A stretch of DNA of 64,000 nucleotides from Takakia lepidozioides (taxonomy: Eukaryota; Streptophyta; Takakiopsida; Takakiales; Takakiaceae), in the NCBI GenBank assembly GCA_030704615.1, contig CM060734.1:12588001-12652000 (forward strand), in the 5' to 3' direction. The position numbers were made by a program, and so were the translations under genes. This document shows, piece after piece, positions 48,606 to 60,299 of this stretch (position 1 is its first letter; every line of letters begins with the position of its first letter). Below the pieces are notes generated by a model. It did no database searches, was not told the origin of the DNA, and saw nothing but the letters and a program-made list of their open reading frames with translations.

Positions 48606-48753
48606 AACCTCGTGTTAACACGAGGTTTACTTGGAGTTTTCCAAATCCCCCTTGTGCCGACACAAGGTTGATTTTAGTTCTAAGAAAAGAACATCGTGTC
48701 AACACGAGGTTGATTTTAGTTCCAGGAAAACAACCTCGTGTTAACACAAAGTT
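48606..48753. repeat. Palindrome cluster 3, 3' of the transposase
   Basis: Four copies of a variant of the same palindrome occur here. One is a perfect 22-mer (AACCTCGTG-TTAA-inverse) at 48,606-48,627. The others, at 48,650-48,667, 48,690-48,711 and 48,732-48,753, have one to three mismatches. Each is followed by TTGATTTTAGTTC-like sequence, so the block is also a loose tandem array. It lies between the transposase stop and the right terminus. Confidence 0.85.
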
Positions 48754-48988
48754 CATTTCAGTTCTAGGTTGAACTCCAGGAAAGCCCGAAACCCTTCATC
48801 CGTTTCACCTTCATGTGGTGATATCAGCAGTTGGGGGCCCCATGGTTATAGGCCCACCTTCTTTGTGGTGACGTGGCATGACCTGGACCAGGCTCATGGC
48901 ACGTCAGCATCAGCACCACATCAGCTGCATGAGCGTAGGCTCACGCCACGTCATCATTGTGTGAGCGTACGCTCACACGCTTACGCGC

Positions 48989-49012
48989 CAGGCTCACGCG
49001 GTAGCGTCGTTG
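48989..49012 (-). repeat. Terminal inverted repeat, right
   Basis: The reverse complement ends in CTACCGCGTGAGCCTG and pairs with the left end at 37,873-37,896. It is preceded by several GTGAGC/GCTCAC inverted units (48,888-48,990) like those at 37,886-37,922. Confidence 0.8.
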
Positions 49013-49021
49013 CTGTGTCAA
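49013..49021. repeat. Target-site duplication, right
   Basis: CTGTGTCAA, identical to 37,864-37,872. The sequence after it (TCCCCTCCGTGTAACCCCC) resumes the minisatellite type that is interrupted on the left side. Confidence 0.85.
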
Positions 49022-49322
49022 TCCCCTCCGTGTAACCCCCGATCGTCTCACTCCTAGCTCGTGTCACCCCGGATCCTTTATCCCCAACGCATGTAACCCC
49101 TGTTCGTGTAGCCCCTTGGTGCCCGACAAAAATTGGCGGGCTCCGAGATGTGTCAGATATTTTGAATTCAAACCTGGGTTACACGATTCGGTGACATCAA
49201 AACCCACGTGTAACTCCATCATCGCGCGTCATTTTCACCAGGTCGTGCGGTCCGGAGGGCTCCGCTGCGTTGCCCGTGTGTGTTCTACGATTTGTACTGT
49301 ACTGGTGGTACTGTTGCCGCTA

Positions 49323-52300
49323 ATGGCGTGTGCTGCCGCGAAGGTGCTAGACGAGGAACGCAAAGCAGCATTGGAATCAAATGGTTTGAAAGACGAGGCG
49401 GGAGAACTCTGTCATTTGTAGCATTTGGTATCTCATTTGAAATGCATCCTACAGCTGCCCATAGACGGGCTTTTCAATCACACAAACCTCCGTTGGATAC
49501 GCCAGGTTTCCCAAGGAAAAGGGAAACGGATATCCATCGAAGTAGCTGTCGTTCCATGGTCTCGCATTCCTGATTTTCTGGAGGAAGAAAAGAGTAGAGT
49601 GGATGGGAAGACCCAATTTTATGTTCAAGATCGAAGGTACCGTGAGTTGTCAGATCCGACGACACCGCGTGCAAACAGTTATCGTCAGTGGCATAAGTAA
49701 GTCACTTACGAGGGTTGTATAACATTCTCAGCCCCACTTCTTTCTGCTGGCCTAGCAAAGTCGTATATGGCGATAACCCTCCTCGTTTTGTATGCTTTCT
49801 TAGCAGGTACCACTACTGCTACGGCTCGGTAGATAGGTGCACGGACCCGCCGATTGTGAAGAAGAAAGAAAAACCGATAGCAGCCTCCGATAATCAAGAA
49901 CTAATCAAGCAAATCAGACGTAAGGCAGCGGATTTCGGAGAGTCATACAAACGTGGGTGTACGTGTAGCTTCAAAGTTGGCCAGTGTTTTCTAGATCCAG
50001 AGTTGGCAATCATCACATACTTCCAGAAACAACATGTGGATACAAAAGGAAAGCCATGTCATGGTTCAGCTGACCCCTCTTCCCATTTCACGCGATTCGT
50101 GCATGCCCCTCGTCTCAGCCAAGATATGAAACAGTGGATCGTCGATAGTCTTCGCAGTGGCCTATCTCCAGCTATGATTATGACACAACACACTCAACAG
50201 CTCCAGGAAGCTTGTGCGTCTCAGCTAGGCATGGAGTGGAGTCGCGATTGTTTCTTGTTCGAGTACGACGTGAGAAACATTGCCGACAAGCTTGCGATTG
50301 AGAGTTACAAAAACATCTAGATGATGCACAAAGTGTACGTATGTGGGTCGATAGCAATCCTGAAAGCGTCTTCTTCTACCATGAAGAGACAACGCCAGTG
50401 GCGGGTGATTTGAAATTCGTGATTGGAATACAAACGGAGTGGCAAAAATAGAAAATGATCGACCTGAGACACAACCGTGTGGTATCCTACGATGCAACAT
50501 TTGGGACCAACGAAAATAAGGTATTCGTGTCACGCTTTGCCTTTCATTGCATTCTAAAATGTGAGTGCCATGCAACTGTTGCCAATATTACAACACTCAC
50601 CTTATTCATTTTTGTACCATTGCGACATTGCAGTTCCCAATGTATACCATGATGGTGTTCGACGAATGGCTCAACGACATACCTGTTACTTATATTATAT
50701 CAACGAGAAACAAAACGACTGACCTGAGCCCCTGGATGAAACGTCTTCGCAACCGACTTCTTCAAAGCAAACCAGATTGGAGGCCAAATGCTTTTGTTGT
50801 CAACGATGCAGACGCAGAAATCAATGCTATCAAGTACACGGCTAGAAGTTACAATGTTCTGAGTCACACAGTAATTTACACTAAAAGTTGCATGCATGAG
50901 GGGTTTCATGGATCGGGCTACACTGCTGCTAGTTACACTGGGAATCACAGTAAGAGTTAAACTGCCAGTTACACGAGGGGGTGCACTGCTGCTTGTAACA
51001 CTTGGAGTTACACTGTCAGTTACTCGAGGGGTTACATGGATTGGGTTGCAGTGTTGTCTGTTACACTGAGGGTTACACTATCAGTTAGACAGATGGTTAC
51101 ACCGCCTTGAGTTGGACGGAGGGTTACACTGCTGTGAGTTAGACCGAGGGTTACACTGCTATGAGGTAGACAGAGGGTTACACTGCGAGTTACACGGCGT
51201 GTCATCTGCAGTCTTGCATGGATTAGGTTGCACTGCTATAGCCTATGAGTTACACTGGGAGCATCGCAGAGGGTTATATGGGTTGGGTCGCTCTGAGAGT
51301 TACACGGTGTAACATGGATTGCGTTACAGCGCTGCGAGGGGTTATATGCGTTGGGTTATACTGCTGTGAGTTTCACTGATAGTTACATGGCCAGATGCAC
51401 CAGGGGTAACATGAGTCACACTTCGAAGAGTTACACTGTGAAGAGTTACACTGCTAAGAGTTCCTCTCATAAGAATTACACTGCTAAGAGTTACACTGCG
51501 AAGAGTTACACTGATAAAAGTTACACTGCTAAGAGTTACACTGCAAGGAGTTACACTGACAAGAGTTACACTGATGGATTGGGTGGCATTTGATGTGTGT
51601 GCGTGCAGGGAATCGTTTGGGGACGTAGCGATACTTTTATGCCTTTGGCATGTTCGCCGCGCTTGGTTGAAACATTCGTGGCGTAAGATGCCCGATCCAT
51701 ACACTCGCAATGCTGTTTTGAAACAGCTTGGCGACGTAATGTATGGCATTAACGCCTGTGTGGGAGTCACCCCAGAAGAGTGGGCGCTGGAGCGACTGGA
51801 AGATTTGCATTATTCCTATCCGCTTGCGGGTGACTCCTACATTACATCAGAATGGAATGGGTCCCAAAACTGAGCATGTGGATCACGGGGGCTCGTAATA
51901 TTCCCCATGCAAGTCAGGATACTAATGCCGCAACTGAATCTTGGCACGGAAATTTGAAGGCTCGTTTACGCTCGGGAAAGCAAAGGCTTGATGGCAGGAG
52001 AATTGATTGGCTGATCAGCGAACTCGTGGGTCCTGTTCTAACCCACTATTGGTATAGAGATAACTTGAAATCGAAAGGCTTCAAAAGGAATGTACGACAG
52101 GAGGAATTCATCAGCAATGTTGTTTGGACTGCGAGGGAGATCCCTGACGTCAATGTTCATTTGCCCACTGTTCCTGGTCATCCGGCGATTGTGGATAGTG
52201 TTCAAACGGCCGGTCGAAGCTACACAATCTATGCACCTGCAACCACCTGGGCTTGTTGCGATTGTCCATGGGCTTTGAAGGGTAAATTGTGCAAACATCA

Positions 52301-52670
52301 AATCCGCGTTCTTCAATTGATAAAGCCAAATCTGAAGGAAGGGCTTATTGTGAAGCTCTGTGGCACAAAGCTCGGGACCATTCATGGAGGTCTTGACATG
52401 TTGATGAAATCAGAATTTCCAGATATTGATGCAGAGGAGGAAGTTGTGAATCTAGCAGGGTCTACGGAGTGCTCAGCATCATCCCGGCGTGGTCGGCAGG
52501 AGCCGTCGGATGTTTCATCAATTGAATCTGAGATGAAGTCCATGTCGCTTCTTGGCAATGAGAGTGAAACAATGCGCAAACATCTGCTTACCGAGCTTCG
52601 TTGTGTTCGTGGGAGGTTGTCCACCCTTGCCAGGAAAATGGATTTTGTAGACCGGTTCCATAGTAAGTGA
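49323..52670 (+). pseudogene. MULE transposase with SWIM zinc finger (outer element)
   Basis: Exons: 49,323-about 49,698 and about 49,805-50,560 (zinc-binding block YKRGCTCSFKVGQC, then first Asp in VVSYDATFGTNENK). A third exon is about 50,633-50,830 (FDEWLNDIPVTY, second Asp in AFVVNDADAEINAIK). After a repeat-filled intron the exon at about 51,612 carries LLCLWHVRRAWLKHSW. The last block has DTNAATESWHGNLK with the catalytic Glu and the SWIM finger CCDCPWALKGKLCKH. All landmarks of Mutator-type transposases are present. A TAG near 49,420, a frame change near 50,315, a TAG at 50,449 and a frame change near 51,855 disable it. It is a different family from the nested transposase. Confidence 0.8.
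50930..51590 (+). repeat. GTTACAC minisatellite inside a transposase intron
   Basis: Irregular copies of GAGGGTTACACTGC and, from 51,420, a regular 15-bp AAGAGTTACACTGCT array fill the intron between the second-Asp exon and the CLWH exon. The motif is the reverse complement of the TGTAACCC arm repeat. Confidence 0.9.
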
Positions 52671-52759
52671 CCATTGAGTCCATTGGCAATGACACTTATT
52701 TTGTGATCGCCAGGTTTAATATGAAGTACATGTCTGTTCATGGGTTGTTATTCACTTTG

Positions 52760-53501
52760 TCATTCCATCCACATTTAACCTATGTAACCCACTCAATGGG
52801 ATACCCATGGGCCGGGGTGACACAACGCAGGGTTACACCATCTCGGGTTTCATAACGTAACATAGCTCTACTTAGTGTAACTCGCATCTGTGGTACTCCA
52901 CACAGTGTAACACAGACGAGTGTAACCCTCTTCAGTGTAACTCATTGTGGTGTAACTCCAAGTGTAACTGCAATGTAACTATCAACAGTATAACCCAGTA
53001 TATAACCCCATAGAATATTGTTGTCAGTGGTGTAACTCTGAGAATTATAAGTCGATGACTACAGTGTGACTACAGGGTCTGGGTTAGTCTGCCGGGGTTA
53101 CATGACCCTTCAATACAGAGTGGGAAGACGCTGAAGTCGAGCACCTTTAGTCGCCAACACTAGCCCCTGTATGTGTAACCCCTCTATGTGCAACCCCTCT
53201 ATGTGTAACCCACCCTGCATGTGTAACCCATATATGTGTAACCCCTCTATGTGTAACCAATTTAGGTGTATCCCACCCTGTGTGCGTAACCCCTCTATGT
53301 GTAACCCAATTTGTGTGTAACCCACCCTGTATATGTAACCCATGGACGTGTAATCCATGAGATAGATAATCATTCCGTTCAACCTATGTTATGGACCAGT
53401 GTAGCCCACCGGAGTGTAACTTGTTGTTGTGTAACCCCAAGAAGTATGTAACCCCTTGTAGTATAACTCTGAGAACTTCGGTGCACAAAAACTTCAGTGC
53501 G

Positions 53502-53536
<35 letters not shown>

Positions 53537-53870
53537 AAGTGCGCATAGTCGAGGTGGGTTTACATGCCACGAAACTATACTGTTTCAGCTACGTGACCCT
53601 GACATAGCCAGGAAGGCCCAACCATGTAACCCTGAGAGGCCCATTGCATGTAACCCATTGCATGTAACCCTACGTTGTGAGACCCGGCAAGGTGTAACCC
53701 ATCACTTATGTGTGAACCCACAGAGTGTAAGCCCATTGCCCCAGGGCCCCAAGGTGTACCCAAGTACTTGTCTATGACTCCACTTCATGTAACCCAATAA
53801 GGTGTAACCCCATGTAAGCCCATTGCATGAATCCCAAACTGTGAAGTGTTACAAACAAACCACATAGAAG
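52760..53870. repeat. TGTAACCC minisatellite between convergent genes
   Basis: Irregular copies of (T/A)(G/A)TGTAACCC with 10-30 bp spacing fill the space between the transposase and ULP1 genes. Some units form short arrays, such as CCCCTCTATGTGTAACC at 53,175-53,310. A 34-A run lies at 53,502-53,535. Confidence 0.85.
53502..53535. repeat. Poly-A tract of 34
   Basis: An uninterrupted run of 34 A in the minisatellite region, not preceded by any recognisable retroelement sequence. It could be the tail of a short retrocopy or simple slippage. Confidence 0.9.
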
Positions 53871-55379
53871 CAAAAAATGCATCAAGAGACGCTATTTATT
53901 TCTTTGGCCATTTGACCAAGTCTTTGTCCATCTCGTCACACAACCAACTAATCATATGAGTACGGGAAGCTATCATGGTGGACTCGTCGACCCAACTTGC
54001 AGTAAACGCCCGCCTATGACGGGTTCGATCTTCTGTGGTTTTCACATTGAAATTCCACTCCAAAAATTGCACAAAACAAAGTGCATAATAGCCGCACTCC
54101 CAACAGCTCCGTTGCTGGGGGACACTGGCCTCAAACCATTCCATCCTCTCCATGACGTAACTGAAGTCATCAGATCCAGGCATGCAATCAAAGAATGCTA
54201 TGGCAAATTTTCACAAAATTCCTTCAATGAGTTTGGGTCGGGCAATGGTTTTATGGGAGTCCAAATGTACTATCCAACCTCGGCGCTCTAAAACAGCAAC
54301 ACTCCAGTGATCACTGCAACACAAACAAAGTCGTAACGTCATAATAGAAAAAAAACTCTCCAATGAAACCCATTGTGGTGTAACCCGGCTGTGGTGTAAC
54401 CCAGTAGTGTAACCCTTTGTACTGTAACTCTAAACGGTGTAACACAACTAGTCAGCAGTGCAACTCCAAACTAGTGCAACTTAGTGTAGAACAGAGGAGT
54501 GTAACCCAACATGATTAGTCAACGCTCAAATTACTTACTCGAAGACAATAGGGATGACAACCACGTCCACAAGATCTCGATTCTTTGTGAACACCATCCC
54601 TCGGGCATCCTGAGTGTACCATTCTTGCACCAACCCGAATAGCATTTGCAGACCATTGGTACGCATGACATGCCGCTGGAAAGGAGCACAGATGACAAAC
54701 TCAGGTGCGATAGCCTTAAGCAATTTGGCCTCCAGAAGTTTGTTGTAACCCGAGAGCAATGCATCTGTGACAGTTGCTCTTATTTTATACATCGGCTCAA
54801 GTAAAACTGTAACGGGGTAGAAGCCAAGAAGGCATCGCCATAATAAAACTTCACTTCGGGTGCCCCAGGAGGGTCCGACACCATTCTGAACTTTGTCAAG
54901 TACCGTTGTTTTAGTCTGCACAACAAACCGCACATTACGAACATTACGATGCATCATACAAGAGTTATAATCAATATTCGCAATCAGAGAGGGTCAAAGT
55001 ACAATGAGGTACCTCGAACGCTCCCGCAAGTGCTTGGCAAGGACCTCTTGCTGTTGGACAATGTCAACCTCGGAGACCCCTGCACTTTTGCCTTTCGATT
55101 TGGTTCGCTGTTTTTTGGGTGCGACAAGAAAGGTACTTCTTTGTTAGCGCTAGGGGGTTTAGCCAACCGCTTTCTTTGAGCAGGCGGCCGTTTTGACCTC
55201 CTGGGATTCTCTACAACCCTGACAATGCCACCGGTAGAGGGAATTTCTGGGCCAGAGGTGACAATGCCGCCGGTAGGGGGAATTTCTGGGCCAGAGGTGG
55301 CTTGTTCTAAGTTTGCTGCAAGTGCTGAAGACTGCACTCCCTCGTCTGAGACGTGCTGGGGAGGTGACTGACCAAGGGC

Positions 55380-56350
55380 AGAAGTGTTACAGCTCACCTC
55401 CTCGGTGCTGCCCCTGTCAGTGTCACCCTTCTGTTCAGACCCCTTGTCAGAGTCACGCTTCTCAATGTCACCCTTCTCTTCGGCTACCTCCTCAGTGTCA
55501 CGCTTCTCAGTGTCACCCTTCTCTTCGGCTACCTTCTCAGTGTCACTCTTCTCAGTGTCACCCTTCTCTTCGGCTAGCTCCTCACTGTCACGCATCTCAG
55601 TGTCACCCTTCTCTTCGGCTACCTTCTCAGTGTCACTGTTCTCAGTGTCACCCTTCTCTTTGGCCGCCTTATCAGTGTCACTCTTCGCAGTGTCACCCTT
55701 CTCATCGGGTTCCTTCCTAGTGTCACCCTGCTGAGTAACAATCTTATGTGTGTCACCCTTGGCAGTGTCACTCTTCTCAGTGTCACGATGCTCCGCAACA
55801 TCCTTCTCTTCGTGACTCTCCACAGTGAAACGCTTCTCAGCGTGACCCTGCTCTGTGTCACCCTTCCAACTGACAACCTCCTCGGTGACACCCTTCCCCG
55901 TGTCACCCATGTCGATGTCACTCTTCTTTCCATCAACCTCCTCAATGCCATCCTTGACTGTGTCGCCCTTCTCCGCACTGTCACCCTCCAAGACCATGTT
56001 GACTAGCGGAAGAGCGTCATCCGTTGCGACTAGTGGCCGTGGCAAAGGAGTGTCACCCTCCATGACTAGTGGTAGTGGAGTGTCATCTATGGCAGTGTTA
56101 CACTCAAGGACATCTGCCATGTGGGTTGGCTGTGGGGTGTCACCCCTACCAGTGTAACCCATGTCAATGTCACTCTCAACGGAAGTTGCAGTATTCACGG
56201 GCAATGGTGTGTCACCCACGACAATGTCCCTCACGGCAGTGTCAGCCACACCGGTATCCGCAGTGTCACCGTGAGGTGCAGTGTAACCCTCCTTCCCTGT
56301 TGCTCCTCTCTGCGTAGTGTCACCCTCAGGTGCAGTGTAACCCTCGGTTT
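55380..56350 (-). repeat. Coding minisatellite, KGDTE-type repeats
   Basis: Within the long ULP1-gene exon, 36-72 bp tandem units encode EKGDTEKSDTEKVAEEKGDTE-like repeats, very acidic and lysine-rich. On the plus strand the unit is CAGTGTCACCCTTCTC, a variant of the TGTAACCC motif that fills the introns and arms. The repeat stays open for about 300 codons. Confidence 0.85.
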
Positions 56351-57149
56351 CAGGGCCTCCTCCCCTTGCAGTGTCACCCTCTGCATCAATGTGACCCACG
56401 AAGGCTCGGTGACTGTCTATCTGCTCAATCCCCCAGACAATGTCACCCTCAATACTGACCACCTCCTCCAATGTGACATGTTGTGGCGCGAAATGACTTG
56501 GATCTTCGGTCTGCATCATTCGAACAGTGTCATTCTGAGAGAGGTTGACCACATGATCCTCACAAATACTTACATTGCTGCATGGAGGATTCAATCCAGC
56601 ATCTCCACATTCAAAGTCATACACAGACTCTGGGTCAAGCGGGTCCCCGGTTCTTCGATTAAGACCTCCAAAAGAAATGACTGGGGCTGCGGACAAAGAG
56701 GTTCGCACTTGGGTGTTCCACCTTGATGTATCATCTTCAGTATCAGTATCAGAATTCATGGGCAAATCCCACGTCAAGTCTGCTAGGTTCACCCCTAAGT
56801 GCAGCTGGGTTGAGTACAATTCACCAACCTGCGACAAAGATACAACGACAGATTGACTTGGAATGATGTCCTCGTCATGTACATCGTCACTTCGAGGGGC
56901 GGAAATTGAATGAAGACGAGGTTTAACCATCTCCTCATCCTGTAACACAGAGGGCCCATCACTCGTCTGCGCGCCCCCTGTATCGCATTGTGGAGGGGCC
57001 CCATACACAACTTCGTGAAGCTCACATTGAGCCTCAAAAAGGTTTTTGAACACATTGGCGACTTGATTGGTCATGAGCTCGGACTCATCTGCATTGGGGA
57101 AAAGACAAAGGTTTTTAGTCGTGGAACGAGGTTTTTGAAAGTGCAAGGT

Positions 57150-58480
57150 TTACACTATGTAAGGGTTACACTGACTAGGACAAGACAGTGGTTCGGATTA
57201 CACGATGTGGATTACACCACCCTGTTAGAGACAGGAGTTTGCAATGGGTTATACTACCTGGGTTACACTAGTGAGATTACATAACGAGAGGGTAACAAAT
57301 CTAAGATAACACAGCGAGGGGTAACATTAGGGGTACACTGATTACAGGGTTACATACTCCGAGGGTTACACTGATTACAGGATTACACACAAAGGGGTTA
57401 CACGACGAGAGGGGTGACAGTGGATGGAGTAACACTTACAGAGATACCAAGGCACTTCAGACCCAAGGTCTCTCATATACTGGATGCCCAAACGCGCATT
57501 GAAGTCCATTTTTGTTGGTGATTCGCTGAAGAGGCCACAACACCAAAGCTGGATAAACGATTCTTTCTGATGGATCGCAAAGTGATGGGCGGCGCCGCGA
57601 CGCGATGACGGCTTGCCTTGTAAAACTGTATAGCTCCATTGATCTTAACTGACCTGTCATCCCACTCTTCTGTACTCAAACTCGATCTTAAGTCCTCGAG
57701 CTCAGAATCCAAGGTCGCAATTCCGTCACCAGGTTGTGCAAAGTACATCAGACTAAAGCCGTAATACTCATCGACCAGGTCCTTCACCTTTGAGGCCGTA
57801 AGAGCACTTTCCAGAAGGTCAGTCGTGGAGTGGTGGCGGTCCAATGTGCGGTTTGGTGAGATTCTCCATTTGATTGATCAATCCTTCTGCAAAACCGTGA
57901 GTGAATTCCAACGGATCTGGAACAACCAAACCTTCGATTCCATCTATAGTAATAGTGATGACAAGAGGATTTGAAGTTCTGGCATCGTCAAGGTCAGTAT
58001 TGCCAACAGCTGGTTCGTCCATCGTGTCGTCATCATGTGAGGCTTGGCTCTCTCGATGGACTCGTGTAAGTCTCCCACCTTTTTTCTTTTTCTGCTTTGG
58101 CATGTCAGGATGCCCAATGCTCTCCAAATACTCCTTCATCCGATTCAATTCCTCTATCATTAGGACCACGATCTGGCTGGGCTGTAAACGCCTTGTGGGC
58201 AACAACAACACTATCCATATCATCGCTTCTAAGATGATGTCGAGCTCCCTGCACAATACAGCAGGAGGGGTTACACCAGAGAAAGGGTTACAGCACGAGG
58301 GGTTACACATGAAAAATGGGTTACAATGAAGGTGGGCTACACGGGGTTACACAGAGGTGGGTTACACACCATAGGGATTTTAAAAAGGGGTCCTCTGTAG
58401 GTGGGTTACACTCTGGGTTACACGCCACAGGAGAGACAGGGGGGGGGGGTAACACAAAGGGTTACACAGATAGACAACAG
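57150..58480. repeat. GTTACAC minisatellite patches in ULP1-gene introns
   Basis: Patches at about 57,150-57,440 and 58,255-58,480 carry GGGTTACAC(T/A) units on the plus strand. They flank the exons at 57,430-57,844 and about 57,840-58,250, as expected for introns of the minus-strand gene. The spacing is irregular. Confidence 0.75.
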
Positions 58481-59034
58481 CCCGAAATTTGAAAAACAGA
58501 GAAATGGCAGGGAATCCAACTTGATTATCCGTCGATAGAACCCAACTTGATTTTGCAGCTGTCGCATGGACTGCGCCCTCGCCTCGTGCAACAAATTCTT
58601 GGAATGCTGGCCAAAACCCCTTCTCATTGACATTCGGAAATGGGAACTGAGGAATAAGGCCATGCGGTAGTAGAAGGATTGAGCCTGGAGTTCGCTTTCG
58701 CAAGATGAACCTTGAGCTCCGGTTTCCCCGGTTTCCAATGTTGATTTTCTTTGCAATAGGGACAGGTAGAGGCGGACTCAATTGCCGCTTGTCTCTCTCG
58801 TTAGGAACCTACCGAACAGAAGGACCAGGGACAAAAACAGCAGGAGCACCAGAAGATGGAACCTCTGTAGCAGAAGTACTCCCTCCACCTTGGCCTCTCT
58901 ACACCTGGTGTGGCAGTACGCGATCATTGTAGCATGCTCATGCTCAGTGTACTAGAAGCGAACTCGTTCGCCATCCCTCTTCAAGTGATCAAATGGAATA
59001 GTAGCCTCTCCAGGGAACAGATAACAATCAGCCA

Positions 59035-60299
59035 TGGCAAAAGAAAAAGCTGACAGAAGAGAAGAGAAGAGCAAGAGCAAGACAAGACCAAGAGAATTCC
59101 GAAGAACGCACAGCAGGGAGCACGCACAGCAAGGAGTGCAGGAAGAATAGGAAAGGGCTGCGAGAAGGGAAAAACTGAACAATGATCAAAGAACGAAGAA
59201 CGAAGCTAGCTAGATGTCACCCGTAAGGCATGTCGGTTAAGCGAAAGACGACAGTTCATTAAAATTTGGCGGCTTGCAATCAATTACATCCGCACTGACT
59301 CACACGTGTATGAGTTGCAATCCCGGTGTCACCCGGAATAGCGGAGTGTAACCCGTAACCCGTAACCCTACACTTGTGAGCGCGACAAACCGGCCGTTAC
59401 CTGCATGCAAGACACGTCCAGTGTAACCCTCCGTCATGTACCCACATATGATGTAACCCTTCGTCACAACCTCATGTACCCCTAATCTATGTGACTCCTG
59501 AACACAACATCGATGTAACCCTGTCATATCAAACCATTAGTATGCAACCTCCAGGTAAACATGGTCAATGTAACGCCCCACCCATGTAACCCTAGCCTAT
59601 GTGGCTCCGCGAGCGCAACATCCACGTAACCCATCAAACATGTCAACCCCATCTAAACCTCCATTACTAAACCGTCTACCAAGCCACCATGTATTGAGAA
59701 AGAAAACACCGTGTAACCCCTGTGTATAACCATAGCACACGTGACGCAGTCATATAAACCATTAGACATGTAGGTTGACAGTGATTGCAGAACACGCAGG
59801 ATTCGATACGTATTGCATCCAGAATAGCGATGAGTAGGCTGCCTCGGCTGGTGTGTGAACAAAAGATACACGAGAGGAGAGTGAATGGGCACCCCGTCAA
59901 ATGAGCGGTTGCTTGCATGGCTAGACCGAAAGAAAAAAAACCCTTTCCTAATGCGGATCTCAGGAATACCATAGCCATCGGGGATGGTGACAAAACAACA
60001 AGAATGACATTGAGAAAGAAAAAAGATAGAGACAACCGTATCAATCATAGAGAAAACCGTAGTAATAGATTTGCCGGATCGTTGCGCGGAAAGCGTTGTC
60101 TTGCATGTTGCTGGGAGGACGATACTGAACTGAATGACCTACAAATCTTTCGCATTGATGTATGAAGCCGATTGGGCGCCACGGGAATTGCAGAAAGCTG
60201 ATGCCCCCAAAGCAAAAAAAACGAGCGAGCTAGGAATCTGAAAAAATGGATGGAGAGAGCAAATTAGGGTTTCGGCCTCCATTTCAACCTCCATTCGGC
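59035..60299. other. 5' flank of the ULP1-like gene, scattered TGTAACCC units
   Basis: The region has sparse TGTAACC(C/T) copies (59,330-59,760) and no recognisable gene. A Lys/Arg-rich plus frame at 59,917-60,165 is open but unlike any family I know. It presumably includes the promoter of the minus-strand gene. Confidence 0.45.

Larger units (their letters stand above)
37873..49012. mobile_element. 11.1-kb MULE with transposase and ParB-methyltransferase genes
   Basis: The boundaries are set by a perfect 9-bp direct repeat (CTGTGTCAA) and by terminal inverted repeats whose inner 11 bp (GCGTGAGCCTG plus neighbours) match. A further hairpin-rich GTGAGC/GCTCAC subterminal zone follows on each side. 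It holds two divergent genes starting about 700 bp apart: a SWIM-finger transposase to the right and a ParB-like/amino-methyltransferase gene to the left. It is inserted in the TGTAACCC array of the outer element, which continues on both sides. A second partial copy of its left part lies at 1-1,692. Confidence 0.88.
53896..59034 (-). pseudogene. ULP1-like cysteine protease gene carried by the outer MULE
   Basis: The C-terminal exons carry a C48-type active site. DDHWSVAVLERRG supplies His and WIVHLDSHK supplies Asp. PQQRSCWECGYYALCF supplies the oxyanion Gln and the nucleophilic Cys. The splice of the exon ending at 54,540 to the one starting near 54,312 (GA|T) recreates the DDHW sequence. 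Upstream are a conserved exon (54,925-54,540), a long low-complexity exon (57,090-about 54,990) and several shorter exons (57,844-57,430, about 58,250-57,840, and 58,780-58,480). A possible start ATG is at 59,034. A TGA lies between the His/Asp and Cys parts, and frames shift near 55,130, 57,590 and 57,840. ULP1 enzymes remove SUMO, and the role in transposons is unknown. Confidence 0.7.

Noticed and set aside
53502-53535. Retroelement 3' end marked by the poly-A tract
   Set aside because: Sequence before it is the surrounding minisatellite, with no coding or LINE-tail similarity.
55313-56726. Plus-strand ORFs rich in Ser/Cys/Pro-type repeats
   Set aside because: They are antisense to the long repeat exon of the ULP1-like gene and lack family resemblance.
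59917-60165. Small basic protein gene
   Set aside because: Lys/Arg-rich frame in a minisatellite-bearing flank with no homology, splice context or conserved copy.
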